Shown here in pieces: positions 1-5,541 of a stretch of DNA of 5,761 nt. The stretch is from an uncultured Prevotella sp. (GTDB lineage Bacteria > Bacteroidota > Bacteroidia > Bacteroidales > Bacteroidaceae): NCBI GenBank assembly GCA_900541335.1, contig UQJC01000079.1, forward strand, positions 1 to 5,761, read 5' to 3'. The first letter of the stretch is position 1. Each line of letters begins with the position of its first letter. A program made the translations under genes and the position numbers. Under the pieces are notes generated by a model. It was not told where the DNA came from. It worked only from the letters and a program-made list of their open reading frames with translations, and made no database searches.

Positions 1-333
1 GGCATTGCTGGAGGTCGTACTCTTGACATGGACAAATATCCGCTTGACACCGTACAGGCTGGTCAAGTAATCGTCTTCAACAAGACGAGCAACAGCTACA
101 AGCCTCTCAAACTGAAGACGGAGGATGAAGGAGTTTCTTATAAGTACGATACGAAGGATGAACAGGATGTTTACGTGGGCATTCTCTACCGTACAGTTGC
201 AAAGGATAACCCTGCGGCATCCATCATGACTCACGGACAAATTAACGTAGCAGCTTTGCCCTACGAACTCCCAGCAGATTTTGCTGCTGCCATGCCCTTA
301 ATTGAACAAGTAAAAGACGAGGAGGCTAAATAA
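1..333 (+). CDS. Head decoration protein (lambda gpD-like), 5'-partial
   Basis: The reading frame is open from the first base, so the true start lies upstream; the ATG at base 28 is internal or at best an alternative. The visible 110 residues show the pattern of small capsid-stabilising proteins of the lambda gpD or head-fiber type: an AGQVIVFNKTS strand near the start, a YVGILYRTV strand in the middle, then HGQINVAALP followed by a short helix ending in AAAMPLIE. In lambda, trimers of this protein bind the expanded shell and hold it against the pressure of packaged DNA. The position directly before the major capsid gene fits that role. Its TAA shares one base with the capsid ATG (TAATG), suggesting translational coupling. 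The family assignment rests on pattern and position; a phi29-like head-fiber annotation is the main alternative. Confidence 0.7.
   Translation, partial: GIAGGRTLDMDKYPLDTVQAGQVIVFNKTSNSYKPLKLKTEDEGVSYKYDTKDEQDVYVGILYRTVAKDNPAASIMTHGQINVAALPYELPADFAAAMPLIEQVKDEEAK
319..325 (+). promoter_or_regulatory. Ribosome binding site for the major capsid gene
   Basis: GAGGAGG lies 7 bases before the capsid ATG, a near-ideal Shine-Dalgarno sequence and spacing, inside the last codons of the decoration gene. Other starts in the window lack one this good. It supports the start at 333 and fits high expression of the shell protein. The bases also encode Glu-Glu-Ala, so chance cannot be fully excluded. Confidence 0.6.
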
Positions 334-1418
334 TGACGAAATCTATTTATTATGACTATGTAAAGCGATTCTTCCCGAAGCTTGTTGTTTCGGTGGTAGA
401 AAAGCTCAATGAGAAGCGTACCAATCAGCTCCCCTATCTCTATCGCGAAATGCTCGAACCTGAGTATTCTGCGGATGGTCGTTGGGCAAGCGTATTGGGT
501 CAATATACGCGTGTCGCAGCGGATGTTGTAGCTCTCGACACTGAATTACCCCTCAAGAGCCGTGATACCATTGAGGTTGCACATGGCGATATTCCCAAGA
601 TGGGTATGAAGTGCGTACTTTCAGAGAAGCAAATCAGCGATATTGACGCTATGATTGCCCAAGGAAAGCCGATGGAGCAGGTAATGCGTGCTATGTTCAA
701 TGATGTTCGCCGTGTTATCGAGGGTATCTATGAGCGTATGGAGGATATGTTCCTATCTGGTCTCTCCAGCGGTGTAGCCCTTTCGGGTAACTCTACTGGT
801 ACGGGTGTCCGTCTGAGTTATGGCTTCTTAAAGGAGAACCAGTTCTCTTGCCACCTTAAGAAGTGGTCAGAGGATGCTACTACGGATGCCATGGGTGACC
901 TTCGTCGTGTATTCGACAAGGCAGAGGAAGACCAGAATGTTATCACCGATTGTTATGCAGATGATGCATTTCTCCGCGCCCTTTATAAGAACAATGGTGT
1001 TCGTGCTGCCTATGCCTTCACGTTGGGATATAATGGCTCAGCTCAGGCTCCCGTGCTTGGTTTCGACCAGTTGGCTACTGTCTTCATGACACAGTTTGGC
1101 TGCACTCTTCACCGCGTATCTCGTAAGGTTCGCACGGAGTTGAATGGCGTACAGAAGAAGCACTCTCCGTGGAAGTCTGGTATTGGTATCTTCACTTGTG
1201 ACAACGTTGTTGGAAAGATGGTTTATGCAGACCTTGCCGAGACAAATCGCCCGGTGGAAGGTGTGGCATATCAGGCAGCCGATGAATACATTCTTGCTTC
1301 ACGTTATTCCCTGACTGACCCTCTGCGAGAAATCACAGCGTCACAGGCTCGTGTTGTTCCTATCATTAATAACGTAGACCAAATCTACCAGTTCGATAGT
1401 ACTCAAGCTGAAGGCTAA
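333..1418 (+). CDS. Major capsid protein (lambda gpE-like, HK97 fold)
   Basis: This 361-residue protein is the expected length for the lambda gpE-type major capsid family, which forms the icosahedral shell. The most telling stretch is residues 61-104: VAADVVALD, then LPLKSRDT, then HGDIPKMGMK and LSEKQISDI. This is the proline- and glycine-marked segment these capsid proteins share around the E-loop and spine helix. Residues 105-145 form a long amphipathic helix region (MEQVMRAMFNDVRRVIEGIY), as in the HK97 spine helix. The C-terminal part (about 285-361) carries ETNRPVEGVAYQAADEYILASRYSLTDP, cut here as separate short motifs, typical of a P-domain end. The gene follows a decoration protein, reproducing lambda's D-E order. 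No N-terminal scaffold or protease segment is fused. A GC-rich hairpin follows the stop directly. The capsid role is nearly certain; the exact subfamily is inferred. Confidence 0.9.
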   Translation: MTKSIYYDYVKRFFPKLVVSVVEKLNEKRTNQLPYLYREMLEPEYSADGRWASVLGQYTRVAADVVALDTELPLKSRDTIEVAHGDIPKMGMKCVLSEKQISDIDAMIAQGKPMEQVMRAMFNDVRRVIEGIYERMEDMFLSGLSSGVALSGNSTGTGVRLSYGFLKENQFSCHLKKWSEDATTDAMGDLRRVFDKAEEDQNVITDCYADDAFLRALYKNNGVRAAYAFTLGYNGSAQAPVLGFDQLATVFMTQFGCTLHRVSRKVRTELNGVQKKHSPWKSGIGIFTCDNVVGKMVYADLAETNRPVEGVAYQAADEYILASRYSLTDPLREITASQARVVPIINNVDQIYQFDSTQAEG

Positions 1419-1425
1419 CATAAGA

Positions 1426-1459
1426 GAAGGGGCGGCGAGATAAAAGCCGTCTCCCCTTC
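1426..1459 (+). terminator. Hairpin after the major capsid gene (attenuator or 3'-end protector)
   Basis: GAAGGGG (1426-1432) pairs with CCCCTTC (1453-1459), and CGGC (1433-1436) with GCCG (1446-1449), giving 11 GC-rich pairs with a 3-base bulge (TCT) on the 3' side and a 9-base loop. It starts 8 bases after the capsid stop. No run of T follows (the next bases are CCTTC then six A), so it is not a standard intrinsic terminator. A partial attenuator or an RNA 3'-end stabiliser that keeps capsid mRNA abundant relative to downstream genes fits better. Confidence 0.5.
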
Positions 1460-1479
1460 CCTTCAAAAAACTATGAACG

Positions 1480-1746
1480 ATGAAGTATAAGGTGATTTAC
1501 GCATTCAATGACAAGTATGACCTCTCTCAAGTCCATTCAGTAGGAGAGGACTTCGTTAGCGATGAGGAAGACCGCATCCGCGACCTTCTTGAAAGAGAAT
1601 ATATTGAGCTTGTACCTGACGAAGAGCCGAAGGAAGGTACTGAGGATAAGGTCGACGAAGAGCCGAAGGAAGGTACTGAGGATAAGGTCGACGAAGAGCC
1701 GAAGGAAAATACTAAAAAGCCTGCCTCCAAGAAGGCTCAGAAATGA
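1480..1746 (+). CDS. Small head-associated protein with acidic/lysine repeat tail
   Basis: This 88-residue protein has a short N-terminal domain (1-46: KYKVIYAFNDKYD, HSVGEDF, DEEDRIRDLLEREYIELV) and a low-complexity tail. The N-terminal pattern, a strand, a 'D' turn, a 'VG' turn, then a helix ending in a hydrophobic strand, is common in small proteins encoded directly after phage capsid genes. Residues 47-76 are two exact copies of DEEPKEGTEDKV and a third copy broken after DEEPKE; the tail ends Lys/Ala-rich (KKPASKKAQK). Position matches lambda FI, which aids packaging, but I see no sequence relationship that would prove it. Its last codon overlaps the next ATG (ATGA). A different ATG at 1473 gives only a 5-codon reading frame, so 1480 is the supported start. 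Function is not established. Confidence 0.65.
   Translation: MKYKVIYAFNDKYDLSQVHSVGEDFVSDEEDRIRDLLEREYIELVPDEEPKEGTEDKVDEEPKEGTEDKVDEEPKENTKKPASKKAQK
1618..1707 (+). repeat. 36-bp tandem repeat, 2.5 copies
   Basis: Units at 1618-1653 and 1654-1689 are identical over all 36 bases; a third begins at 1690 and matches for 18 bases (to 1707) before diverging. Each unit starts GACGAAGAGCCGAAGGAA and encodes the 12-residue DEEPKEGTEDKV. Because the unit is a multiple of three, gain or loss of copies keeps the reading frame and only changes the length of the charged tail. Confidence 0.95.
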
Positions 1747-2078
1747 CCGTTCGCGATTACATAACTGGGCAGCTCATAGCGTTTGGTGTTACGGATGCTA
1801 CCTTAGCGGATATTGAAGGGGTGAGCCTCGATGAGGTATATCTCCCAAGCGTTAATGGAACAGAAGTACGAAAGGCTATGATTCCACTTTTGGAAAGGTT
1901 AATACTCCTTCCCCGTCAAACGAGTGTCAATGAAAATGGCTTCTCTGTTTCATGGGACTTCGAAGGTATCGGGAAGTATTACGCTTATCTATGCCGTAAA
2001 GAGGGAGTTAAACCAGACAAAGAGGTATTAACAGCAGCAGGGATCAACACAGCTACTTTCATGCACTTCAATCTCTAA
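1743..2078 (+). CDS. Head-tail connector candidate, DUF6706-like
   Basis: This 111-residue protein starts in an ATGA overlap with the gene before it. It reads as mostly helical: MTVRDYITGQLIAFGVTDATL (cut as MTVRDYITGQ and AFGVTDATL) at 1-21, a hydrophobic helix at 44-57 (RKAMIPLLERLILLP), then NENGFSVSWDFEGIGKYY at 63-80 and a cysteine-containing YLCRKEGVK. The segment 'isESGFSmSWD..GIk.YY..LCkkyG' is one I associate with a Bacteroidetes phage family annotated DUF6706, which lies at the gp6-like connector position after the capsid gene. In siphophages proteins here form the first ring below the portal. The family name is from memory of the pattern and should be treated as likely rather than proven; the connector role is inferred from gene order. 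Confidence 0.6.
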   Translation: MTVRDYITGQLIAFGVTDATLADIEGVSLDEVYLPSVNGTEVRKAMIPLLERLILLPRQTSVNENGFSVSWDFEGIGKYYAYLCRKEGVKPDKEVLTAAGINTATFMHFNL

Positions 2079-2082
2079 GCTT

Positions 2083-2406
2083 ATGCTTTATGCGCCACAC
2101 ACTTTGGAGCGTTGGGTAGAAAAAACCGAGCGTGATGAATATGGACGTCTTACACGTCCTGAAAGCGGAGAGGGGAGATGGGAAAAAATCTGTAAATGCC
2201 GTGCTGACCTAGAGACAACAGGAGACCTAAATTCCTCCGATCGGAAAACCATTGTACAGCGTATCAAGGTAACAGCAGAGCTTCATCCAATCAAAGGTGG
2301 AGAGCTTGTGCGAGTAACTCGTGCAGATGGCAGCGTGAAGGGTGAAGGGTATGTAGAGGCATTACGAACAGCTGAATACTTGCGCTATATGAGTTTTTAC
2401 ATCTAA
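2083..2406 (+). CDS. Head-tail joining / head completion protein candidate
   Basis: This 107-residue protein starts 4 bases after the previous stop. It looks like a small beta-barrel: TLERWVEKTERDEYGR at 7-22, GRWEKICKCRADLETT at 31-46, then KTIVQRIKVTAELHPI at 55-70, a strand pair around ELVRVTR and a Gly-rich turn, and GEGYVEALRTAEYLRYMSFYI at the end (cut here as GEGYVEAL and RYMSFYI). The layout resembles SPP1 gp16 / HK97 gp9-type joining proteins: an early charged 'd.yGr' turn, a W.....c.r..l strand, and a final GxGYVE strand carrying the hydrophobic C-terminus. Those proteins seal the filled head and receive the tail. The position between connector and gp10-like genes is exactly where they occur. 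Its TAA shares a base with the next ATG. Confidence 0.6.
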   Translation: MLYAPHTLERWVEKTERDEYGRLTRPESGEGRWEKICKCRADLETTGDLNSSDRKTIVQRIKVTAELHPIKGGELVRVTRADGSVKGEGYVEALRTAEYLRYMSFYI

Positions 2407-2690
2407 TGAAATACGATTTCTCTGATATCCACGACTATCTTTTACAAGCTACTGAGGAAGTATACGAGGCAGAACGCGAGGCAGGCGAAGAAGCCGTAAG
2501 GATAAACCGTAAAAGTACAGGCTATCGCGACAAAACAGGTCACCTCCGTGCGTCCAACTTCTACAAAGTAGACGATAGCGGGCTCACGATAGGTAACTCA
2601 GCTGAATACGCCAGCAATGTGGAATCAAGAGGAGCGAATGTAGCTAACGAAGGCGCGCTTTTAGCGCACCGTATTCTTAACAAGGAATGA
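2406..2690 (+). CDS. HK97 gp10-like minor head-tail protein
   Basis: This 94-residue protein carries the signature of the HK97 gp10 / lambda gpZ-like family: a charged N-terminal helix (12-34), then TGYRDKTGHLRAS at 38-50, the counterpart of the family's '(k)DrTGnLRsSi' motif, then DSGLTIGNSAEYASNVESRG at 57-76 (the strand-plus-'YA.yVE.G' segment, given here for position). Members act at the head-tail interface during joining and tail completion. At 94 residues it is shorter than many relatives (often 110-150), and it ends soon after the motif with LLAHRILNKE, so a reduced C-terminal part is likely. Start is coupled to the gene before (TAATG); the stop overlaps the next start (ATGA). Confidence 0.75.
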   Translation: MKYDFSDIHDYLLQATEEVYEAEREAGEEAVRINRKSTGYRDKTGHLRASNFYKVDDSGLTIGNSAEYASNVESRGANVANEGALLAHRILNKE

Positions 2691-3064
2691 TACTCTATAC
2701 TGATGTGGCAAACATTGTGGTCGATGATTGCAAGGCGATAGGCATAACAGACCAAGTATTTCAAAATGCTCCAATAGGTAAGATGACAGAACGCATCGTT
2801 GTTCACGTTCATGGACGAAGCAGAGAGAAACACTGGGACAAGGGCTTTGTAGAGGTAAACCTCTGCGTTCCTGACTTTCATGGAGAACCTGACCTCGTCC
2901 GACTGCAAGAAATGGAACGTGCGGCATGCCTGTTTTTTGAGAATATTGGAGTAGGAAAGTATAACGGCTCTTATTATGACTACGACATCGAATCACGTGG
3001 GCTAGAAAAACAGGAAGGGTATCACTACATCAACATTAAATTGCAATTTAACGTACTAACATAG
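2687..3064 (+). CDS. Tail terminator / tail completion protein candidate
   Basis: This 125-residue protein begins in an ATGA overlap. The visible pattern is an N-terminal helix (MILYTDVANIVVDDCKAIGI), the strand TERIVVHVHGRS at 34-45, then WDKGFVEVNLCVPDFHGEPD at 50-69 with a helix RLQEMERAACLFF, and a final pair GYHYINIKLQFNVLT at 111-125. A strand, long helix and C-terminal strand ending on a short hydrophobic tail is the layout of tail-terminator proteins (lambda gpU-like and gp11-like), which cap the tail tube and dock it to the head. Placement directly before the tail tube gene is the standard one. No member-specific catalytic residue is expected. Assignment by pattern and position. Confidence 0.6.
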   Translation: MILYTDVANIVVDDCKAIGITDQVFQNAPIGKMTERIVVHVHGRSREKHWDKGFVEVNLCVPDFHGEPDLVRLQEMERAACLFFENIGVGKYNGSYYDYDIESRGLEKQEGYHYINIKLQFNVLT

Positions 3065-3067
3065 ACT

Positions 3068-3607
3068 ATGGCAACAAAGGCAATTCCATTTATCGGCATC
3101 CTCAAGCTGTGGTACTGCGACCCGTTGAAGACGGCGATTACCAAAATGGCGGACGTCACCACACTTCTCAGCTCTGCTACTGCGGTTGAGAACGTTCACG
3201 GTGACACGTGGAACTTCACACAGGATGATCCGAGCGTCACGGAGTACGTCAACCAGCTAACAGGTGAGATTTACTACAGAGAACGCACCGCTGAAGGAAA
3301 GAGTACCATCAACTTTACAATGGGCGAATATGATTATGCTACGAAGGCAGCTCTTCAAGGTGGTGAAGTTATCCAAGAGACGGAGAGTGACGTCGGCTGG
3401 AAAAAGACGGCATACAAGGGTGAAGTCTTCAAGTGTATTATCGCACAGACGAAGACAGGTAACTACATAATTTTCTCCAACGCGCACATTACGGCTAAGA
3501 CAGACAAGCAAGACCACAATCTCGGCTTGGGTGTTACGGCTGTAGCCTGTGAGAGTGAGAAGGCAGATATTGCTCCTGAGTACTGGATTCAAGTACCCCA
3601 AGGATAA
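3068..3607 (+). CDS. Major tail (tube) protein
   Basis: This 179-residue protein has a length and strand-rich composition fitting siphophage tail tube proteins, which stack as hexamer rings around the tape measure. Residues 6-17 (IPFIGILKLWYC) give the first strand; 46-50 DTWNF begins a core strand; 59-70 EYVNQLTGEIYY is the segment I most associate with Bacteroidales tail proteins ('.Y.NQLTGk.Y'); 78-92 (KSTINFTMGEYDYAT) and 111-135 (WKKTAYKGEVFKCIIAQ, then TGNYIIF) continue the sandwich. It ends LGLGVTAVACES and a short EYWIQV strand. Start is 3 bases after the previous TAG, with no Shine-Dalgarno sequence, though the product should be among the most abundant. A strong hairpin follows the stop. 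No C-terminal Ig-like decoration domain is present. Confidence 0.8.
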   Translation: MATKAIPFIGILKLWYCDPLKTAITKMADVTTLLSSATAVENVHGDTWNFTQDDPSVTEYVNQLTGEIYYRERTAEGKSTINFTMGEYDYATKAALQGGEVIQETESDVGWKKTAYKGEVFKCIIAQTKTGNYIIFSNAHITAKTDKQDHNLGLGVTAVACESEKADIAPEYWIQVPQG

Positions 3608-3613
3608 TCAACG

Positions 3614-3648
3614 ACGCGGACGAGAGGTTATGTTCCTTTCGTCCGCGT
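3614..3648 (+). terminator. Strong 14-bp hairpin after the tail tube gene
   Basis: Bases 3614-3627 (ACGCGGACGAGAGG) pair with 3635-3648 (CCTTTCGTCCGCGT) along their whole length, 14 pairs with a single G-U wobble and a 7-base loop (TTATGTT). It begins 6 bases after the stop and fills most of the 59-base gap before the ParB-like gene. The bases after it (GCATTTACAAT) hold no real T run on either strand, so factor-independent termination would be inefficient. It is a good candidate for an attenuator or for an RNA 3'-end block that stabilises tail tube mRNA. Confidence 0.65.
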
Positions 3649-3666
3649 GCATTTACAATAAAAGCT

Positions 3667-4437
3667 ATGGAACTAAGCAAATACATAAAGTTCGAGACTT
3701 CCACGCTCAACCGTTCACAAATTCGCCTATCAGATTACAACCCAAGAGGCTGTACGGATGAAGGCAAGAAGCATTTAAAACGAGGAATAAAGAAGTTCGG
3801 ATTAGTAGAGGCTGTAGTAGTAAACAAGCGTACAGGCTATACCCTTGTTGGAGGGCATCAGCGCATCTCTGTACTTGATGAGTTAAATAAATACCCTGCT
3901 AATGACTACGCACTCCCAGCGTGTATTATAGACGTTGATGAGAAAGGAGAAAAGGAACTGAATATTCTTCTGAACAATCCTAACGCGCAGGGTTATTGGG
4001 ATTATGACAAACTGGCGCAGATAGTTCCAGATATCGATTGGAAAGACGCAGGATTGACAGATGCCGACCTAAATATGATAGGAGTAGACTATCTTCTACA
4101 AACTGAAGAAGAAGCTTCCATCGCAGACGAGTTGGCGCAAATCGACATACCACTTGCTGGAGAGCGCGAACAAAAGAAGGAAGAGCGCAGAATAGAACGC
4201 GAAGCAGCCAAGCAATCTGAGCAGGACTTTGAAGAACGCAAGGCTCACATGATGCAAGTAAAGAAAGACGTCCGCGAAGAGGCAGCGGAAAACGCGCGTG
4301 ACCTCAATGCTTACGTCATGCTCTCCTTTGACACGTATGAAGCCAAGGCTGCATTCATGCGTCGCTTTGGATATGATGAGAATCAGAAGTTCATCAAGGG
4401 AGAGGTATTCGAGAACCAGGTAGAACGAATTGAATAA
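3667..4437 (+). CDS. ParB N-terminal (nuclease-like) domain protein of the packaging block
   Basis: This 256-residue protein has a ParB/Srx-type domain at about 13-92: SQIRLSDYNPR (17-27), helix KKHLKRGIKKFGLVEAVVV (34-52), TGYTLVGGHQRISVLDELN (56-74), and PACIIDVDEKGEKELNI. GGHQR (62-66) replaces the GERR box of chromosomal ParB, as in phage and plasmid relatives. Residues 98-119 (LNILLNNPNAQGYWDYDKL, then AQI) match the 'iaLNn..G.WD..kLa' helix that follows this domain in such phage proteins. Residues 165-212 are a highly charged, probably coiled-coil linker. The C-terminus (215-256: AYVMLSFDTYEAKAAFMRRF, then FIKGEVFE) looks like a separate small alpha/beta domain. No canonical ParB helix-turn-helix is evident. 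Members may cut or bind DNA; the position just before the terminase suggests work on packaging DNA, which is inference. Its TAA overlaps the next ATG. Confidence 0.75.
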   Translation: MELSKYIKFETSTLNRSQIRLSDYNPRGCTDEGKKHLKRGIKKFGLVEAVVVNKRTGYTLVGGHQRISVLDELNKYPANDYALPACIIDVDEKGEKELNILLNNPNAQGYWDYDKLAQIVPDIDWKDAGLTDADLNMIGVDYLLQTEEEASIADELAQIDIPLAGEREQKKEERRIEREAAKQSEQDFEERKAHMMQVKKDVREEAAENARDLNAYVMLSFDTYEAKAAFMRRFGYDENQKFIKGEVFENQVERIE

Positions 4438-4949
4438 TGACGAAGAAGAAAGAAAATCCAAAGAGGGGAGGGCACCCTCCTAAATTCAACTACGAAGGAG
4501 AAGAGTTCCTTTCAATGATCGAGGGCTTTGCAAAGAATGGACTTACAGACACAGAGATAGCTAATGCTATCGGACTTAATCCTTCTACATTTTCGACCAA
4601 TAAGACTCGCTTCCCCAAGATGGGCGAAGTGTTAACGCGCGCGAGGTGCAAAATCAACGCTTCTGTGCGTGCTACGTTCCTCCGTGTGGCCTTAGGTGGC
4701 AAGAAGTTGACCAACACCACGTATCGTAAGATTCGTGACCGAGACGGCAACGAAACGGGGGAAGTTGAGATACAGACCACGGAAAGTGAAATGCCTCCTT
4801 CTCTGCAAGCCCTTTCGGTTTGGTTGTTCCATCATGACCCCGAATGGCGTAAGGTGGAAATGAAAGACTTCAATGAAGATATTCCTACGGATACCGACAA
4901 AGGCATTGACATCGAAGCATGGATAAAGAAGGAGCTGGAACTGGAATAA
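4437..4949 (+). CDS. terS: Terminase small subunit (probable)
   Basis: This 170-residue protein starts in a TAATG overlap with the ParB-like gene. It opens with a basic, disordered tail (MTKKKENPKRGGHPPKF) and then a helix-turn-helix at about 36-56 (LTDTEIANAIGLNPSTFSTN), the DNA-recognition part of small terminases. A helical section follows (KMGEVLTRARCKINASVRAT, then FLRVALGGKK to residue 90) for ring assembly. Residues 91-118 form a beta-hairpin-like segment (TTYRKIRDRDGNETGEVEIQ, then TTES). The segment 120-138 (PPSLQALSVWLFHHDPEWR) is the 'P....AL..WL..h.P.....' pattern often seen near the end of phage small terminases. The acidic C-terminus (DIEAWIKKELELE) would contact the large subunit. 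The protein marks phage DNA and feeds it to the motor. Identification rests on the HTH, length and proximity to the large subunit. Confidence 0.75.
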   Translation: MTKKKENPKRGGHPPKFNYEGEEFLSMIEGFAKNGLTDTEIANAIGLNPSTFSTNKTRFPKMGEVLTRARCKINASVRATFLRVALGGKKLTNTTYRKIRDRDGNETGEVEIQTTESEMPPSLQALSVWLFHHDPEWRKVEMKDFNEDIPTDTDKGIDIEAWIKKELELE

Positions 4950-4952
4950 GAT

Positions 4953-5459
4953 ATGCCAAACTCGGAGGGTATAGATGTATACGGAACAGCGGCTGTTAGT
5001 AATCCTCGTTCTGCATACGATAAAATCAAGAAAGTAATGCAAGAAATAAAGCGTTACGGATTTTCTCGTTCGCGCCCGTTTAGTGTCGGTGCCGTTGAAA
5101 AGAGAATGAAAGATTACGCCAAGGAGAAAAATATCACGATAGCGAGCGGAAATCTATATCTATCTGCCCAATCAATAGCTCACGCCAGGAGAGAGGGAAA
5201 GGTTTCGGCAAGAATAGCTGTAAGCGAGAAGAGTCTTATGGAATTTCCGAGAAAAAGGAGTCATATGAGACTTTTTTACGACAAAGAAAAGAAGACGTTC
5301 GTATATGTGGACGGACGGAATAAGTTTGTCATCCACCCTGATTATAATCTAAAGTTCGGGAAAGAGCGGAAAGACAGAGTAGTATTTGTAACAGCTAGCA
5401 AACTTTCCAGTATGGATGAATTCAATATGAAGAAATACGATGAAATAAAAAGAAGGTGA
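4953..5459 (+). CDS. Unassigned protein between terminase subunits; possible BECR-fold nuclease
   Basis: I do not firmly recognise this 168-residue basic protein. The start is 3 bases after the small terminase stop, so it is co-transcribed. The N-terminal third (18-60) is helical and Lys/Arg-rich (AYDKIKKVMQEIKRYGF, EKRMKDYAKEKN). The rest fits a compact alpha+beta domain: helix LSAQSIAHARREGK (70-83) with a histidine at 77, then strands MRLFYD (105-110), TFVYVD (115-120), KFVIHPDY (124-131) and DRVVFVTAS (141-149). A helix with conserved His followed by a four-strand sheet ending in a Thr/Ser strand recalls the phage Barnase-EndoU-ColicinE5/D-RelE-like (PBECR) nucleases. That match is by fold pattern only. 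It could instead be a packaging accessory or a moron inserted between terminase genes. Its composition looks more A- and Lys-rich than its neighbours. Confidence 0.65.
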   Translation: MPNSEGIDVYGTAAVSNPRSAYDKIKKVMQEIKRYGFSRSRPFSVGAVEKRMKDYAKEKNITIASGNLYLSAQSIAHARREGKVSARIAVSEKSLMEFPRKRSHMRLFYDKEKKTFVYVDGRNKFVIHPDYNLKFGKERKDRVVFVTASKLSSMDEFNMKKYDEIKRR

Positions 5460-5541
5460 ATGCGGCGAGGTCGAATCGCTCATCAATGTTTTATAAAAAA
5501 CCTGCCACCGTTCCACACATCGTGGCTCTACATTCACCTTC
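5443..5541 (-). ncRNA. Candidate structured small RNA on the minus strand
   Basis: Read on the minus strand, a possible transcript starts near 5541 with GAAGGTGAATG (5541-5531), which pairs perfectly with CATTCACCTTC (5462-5452) to form an 11-bp closing stem. Between the arms three short hairpins can form in order: GCCAC/GTGGC (5526-5522 with 5508-5504), GTTTT/AAAAC around TTAT (5501-5497 with 5492-5488) and GCGA/TCGC (5479-5476 with 5468-5465). Directly after the closing arm comes UUUUUAUUU (5451-5443), as in an intrinsic terminator. A Bacteroidetes-type promoter ends 4 bases before the first arm. Length about 90-99 nt, antisense only to the last few codons and stop of the preceding gene. 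No match to a named RNA family is claimed; the internal helices are short and may not all form. Confidence 0.45.
5452..5541. repeat. 11-bp perfect inverted repeat flanking 68 bp
   Basis: GAAGGTGAATG at 5452-5462 and its exact reverse complement CATTCACCTTC at 5531-5541. The left arm covers the final codons and TGA stop of the preceding gene. The match does not extend beyond 11 bp on either side. It may be the closing stem of a minus-strand RNA, a folded element of the plus-strand mRNA before the large terminase gene, or a protein binding site. Confidence 0.9.

Noticed and set aside
261..503. Minus-strand 80-codon frame across the decoration/capsid junction
   Set aside because: It is antisense to two well supported structural genes and has no recognisable motif or start signal.
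1618..1707. Tandem repeats as a CRISPR-like or iteron array
   Set aside because: The units abut without spacers, are in frame with a coding sequence and encode a simple charged peptide, so a coding repeat explains them fully.
2655..2667. GCGC-TTTTA-GCGC hairpin near the end of the gp10-like gene
   Set aside because: Only 4 bp, inside coding sequence with no T run; likely chance.
5321..5328. TAAGTTTG on the + strand, a match to the Bacteroidetes -7 box, as a promoter for the large terminase
   Set aside because: It lies within a coding region, the -33 position has only TTCG, and it is about 265 bases from the terminase start; an 8-base degenerate match is expected by chance.
5493..5526. Short minus-strand terminator: 5-bp stem GCCAC/GTGGC followed three bases later by T6
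   Set aside because: The stem is short with a 13-base loop and the T run begins late; the 11-bp stem followed at once by UUUUUAUUU at 5451-5443 is a better stop. It is kept as an inner hairpin of the RNA candidate.
5349..5537. Minus-strand 62-codon frame from a GTG just downstream of the minus-strand promoter
   Set aside because: It runs antisense into the preceding gene, uses a weak start almost at the expected transcript end, and has no recognisable features. It stays a minor alternative to the non-coding RNA reading.
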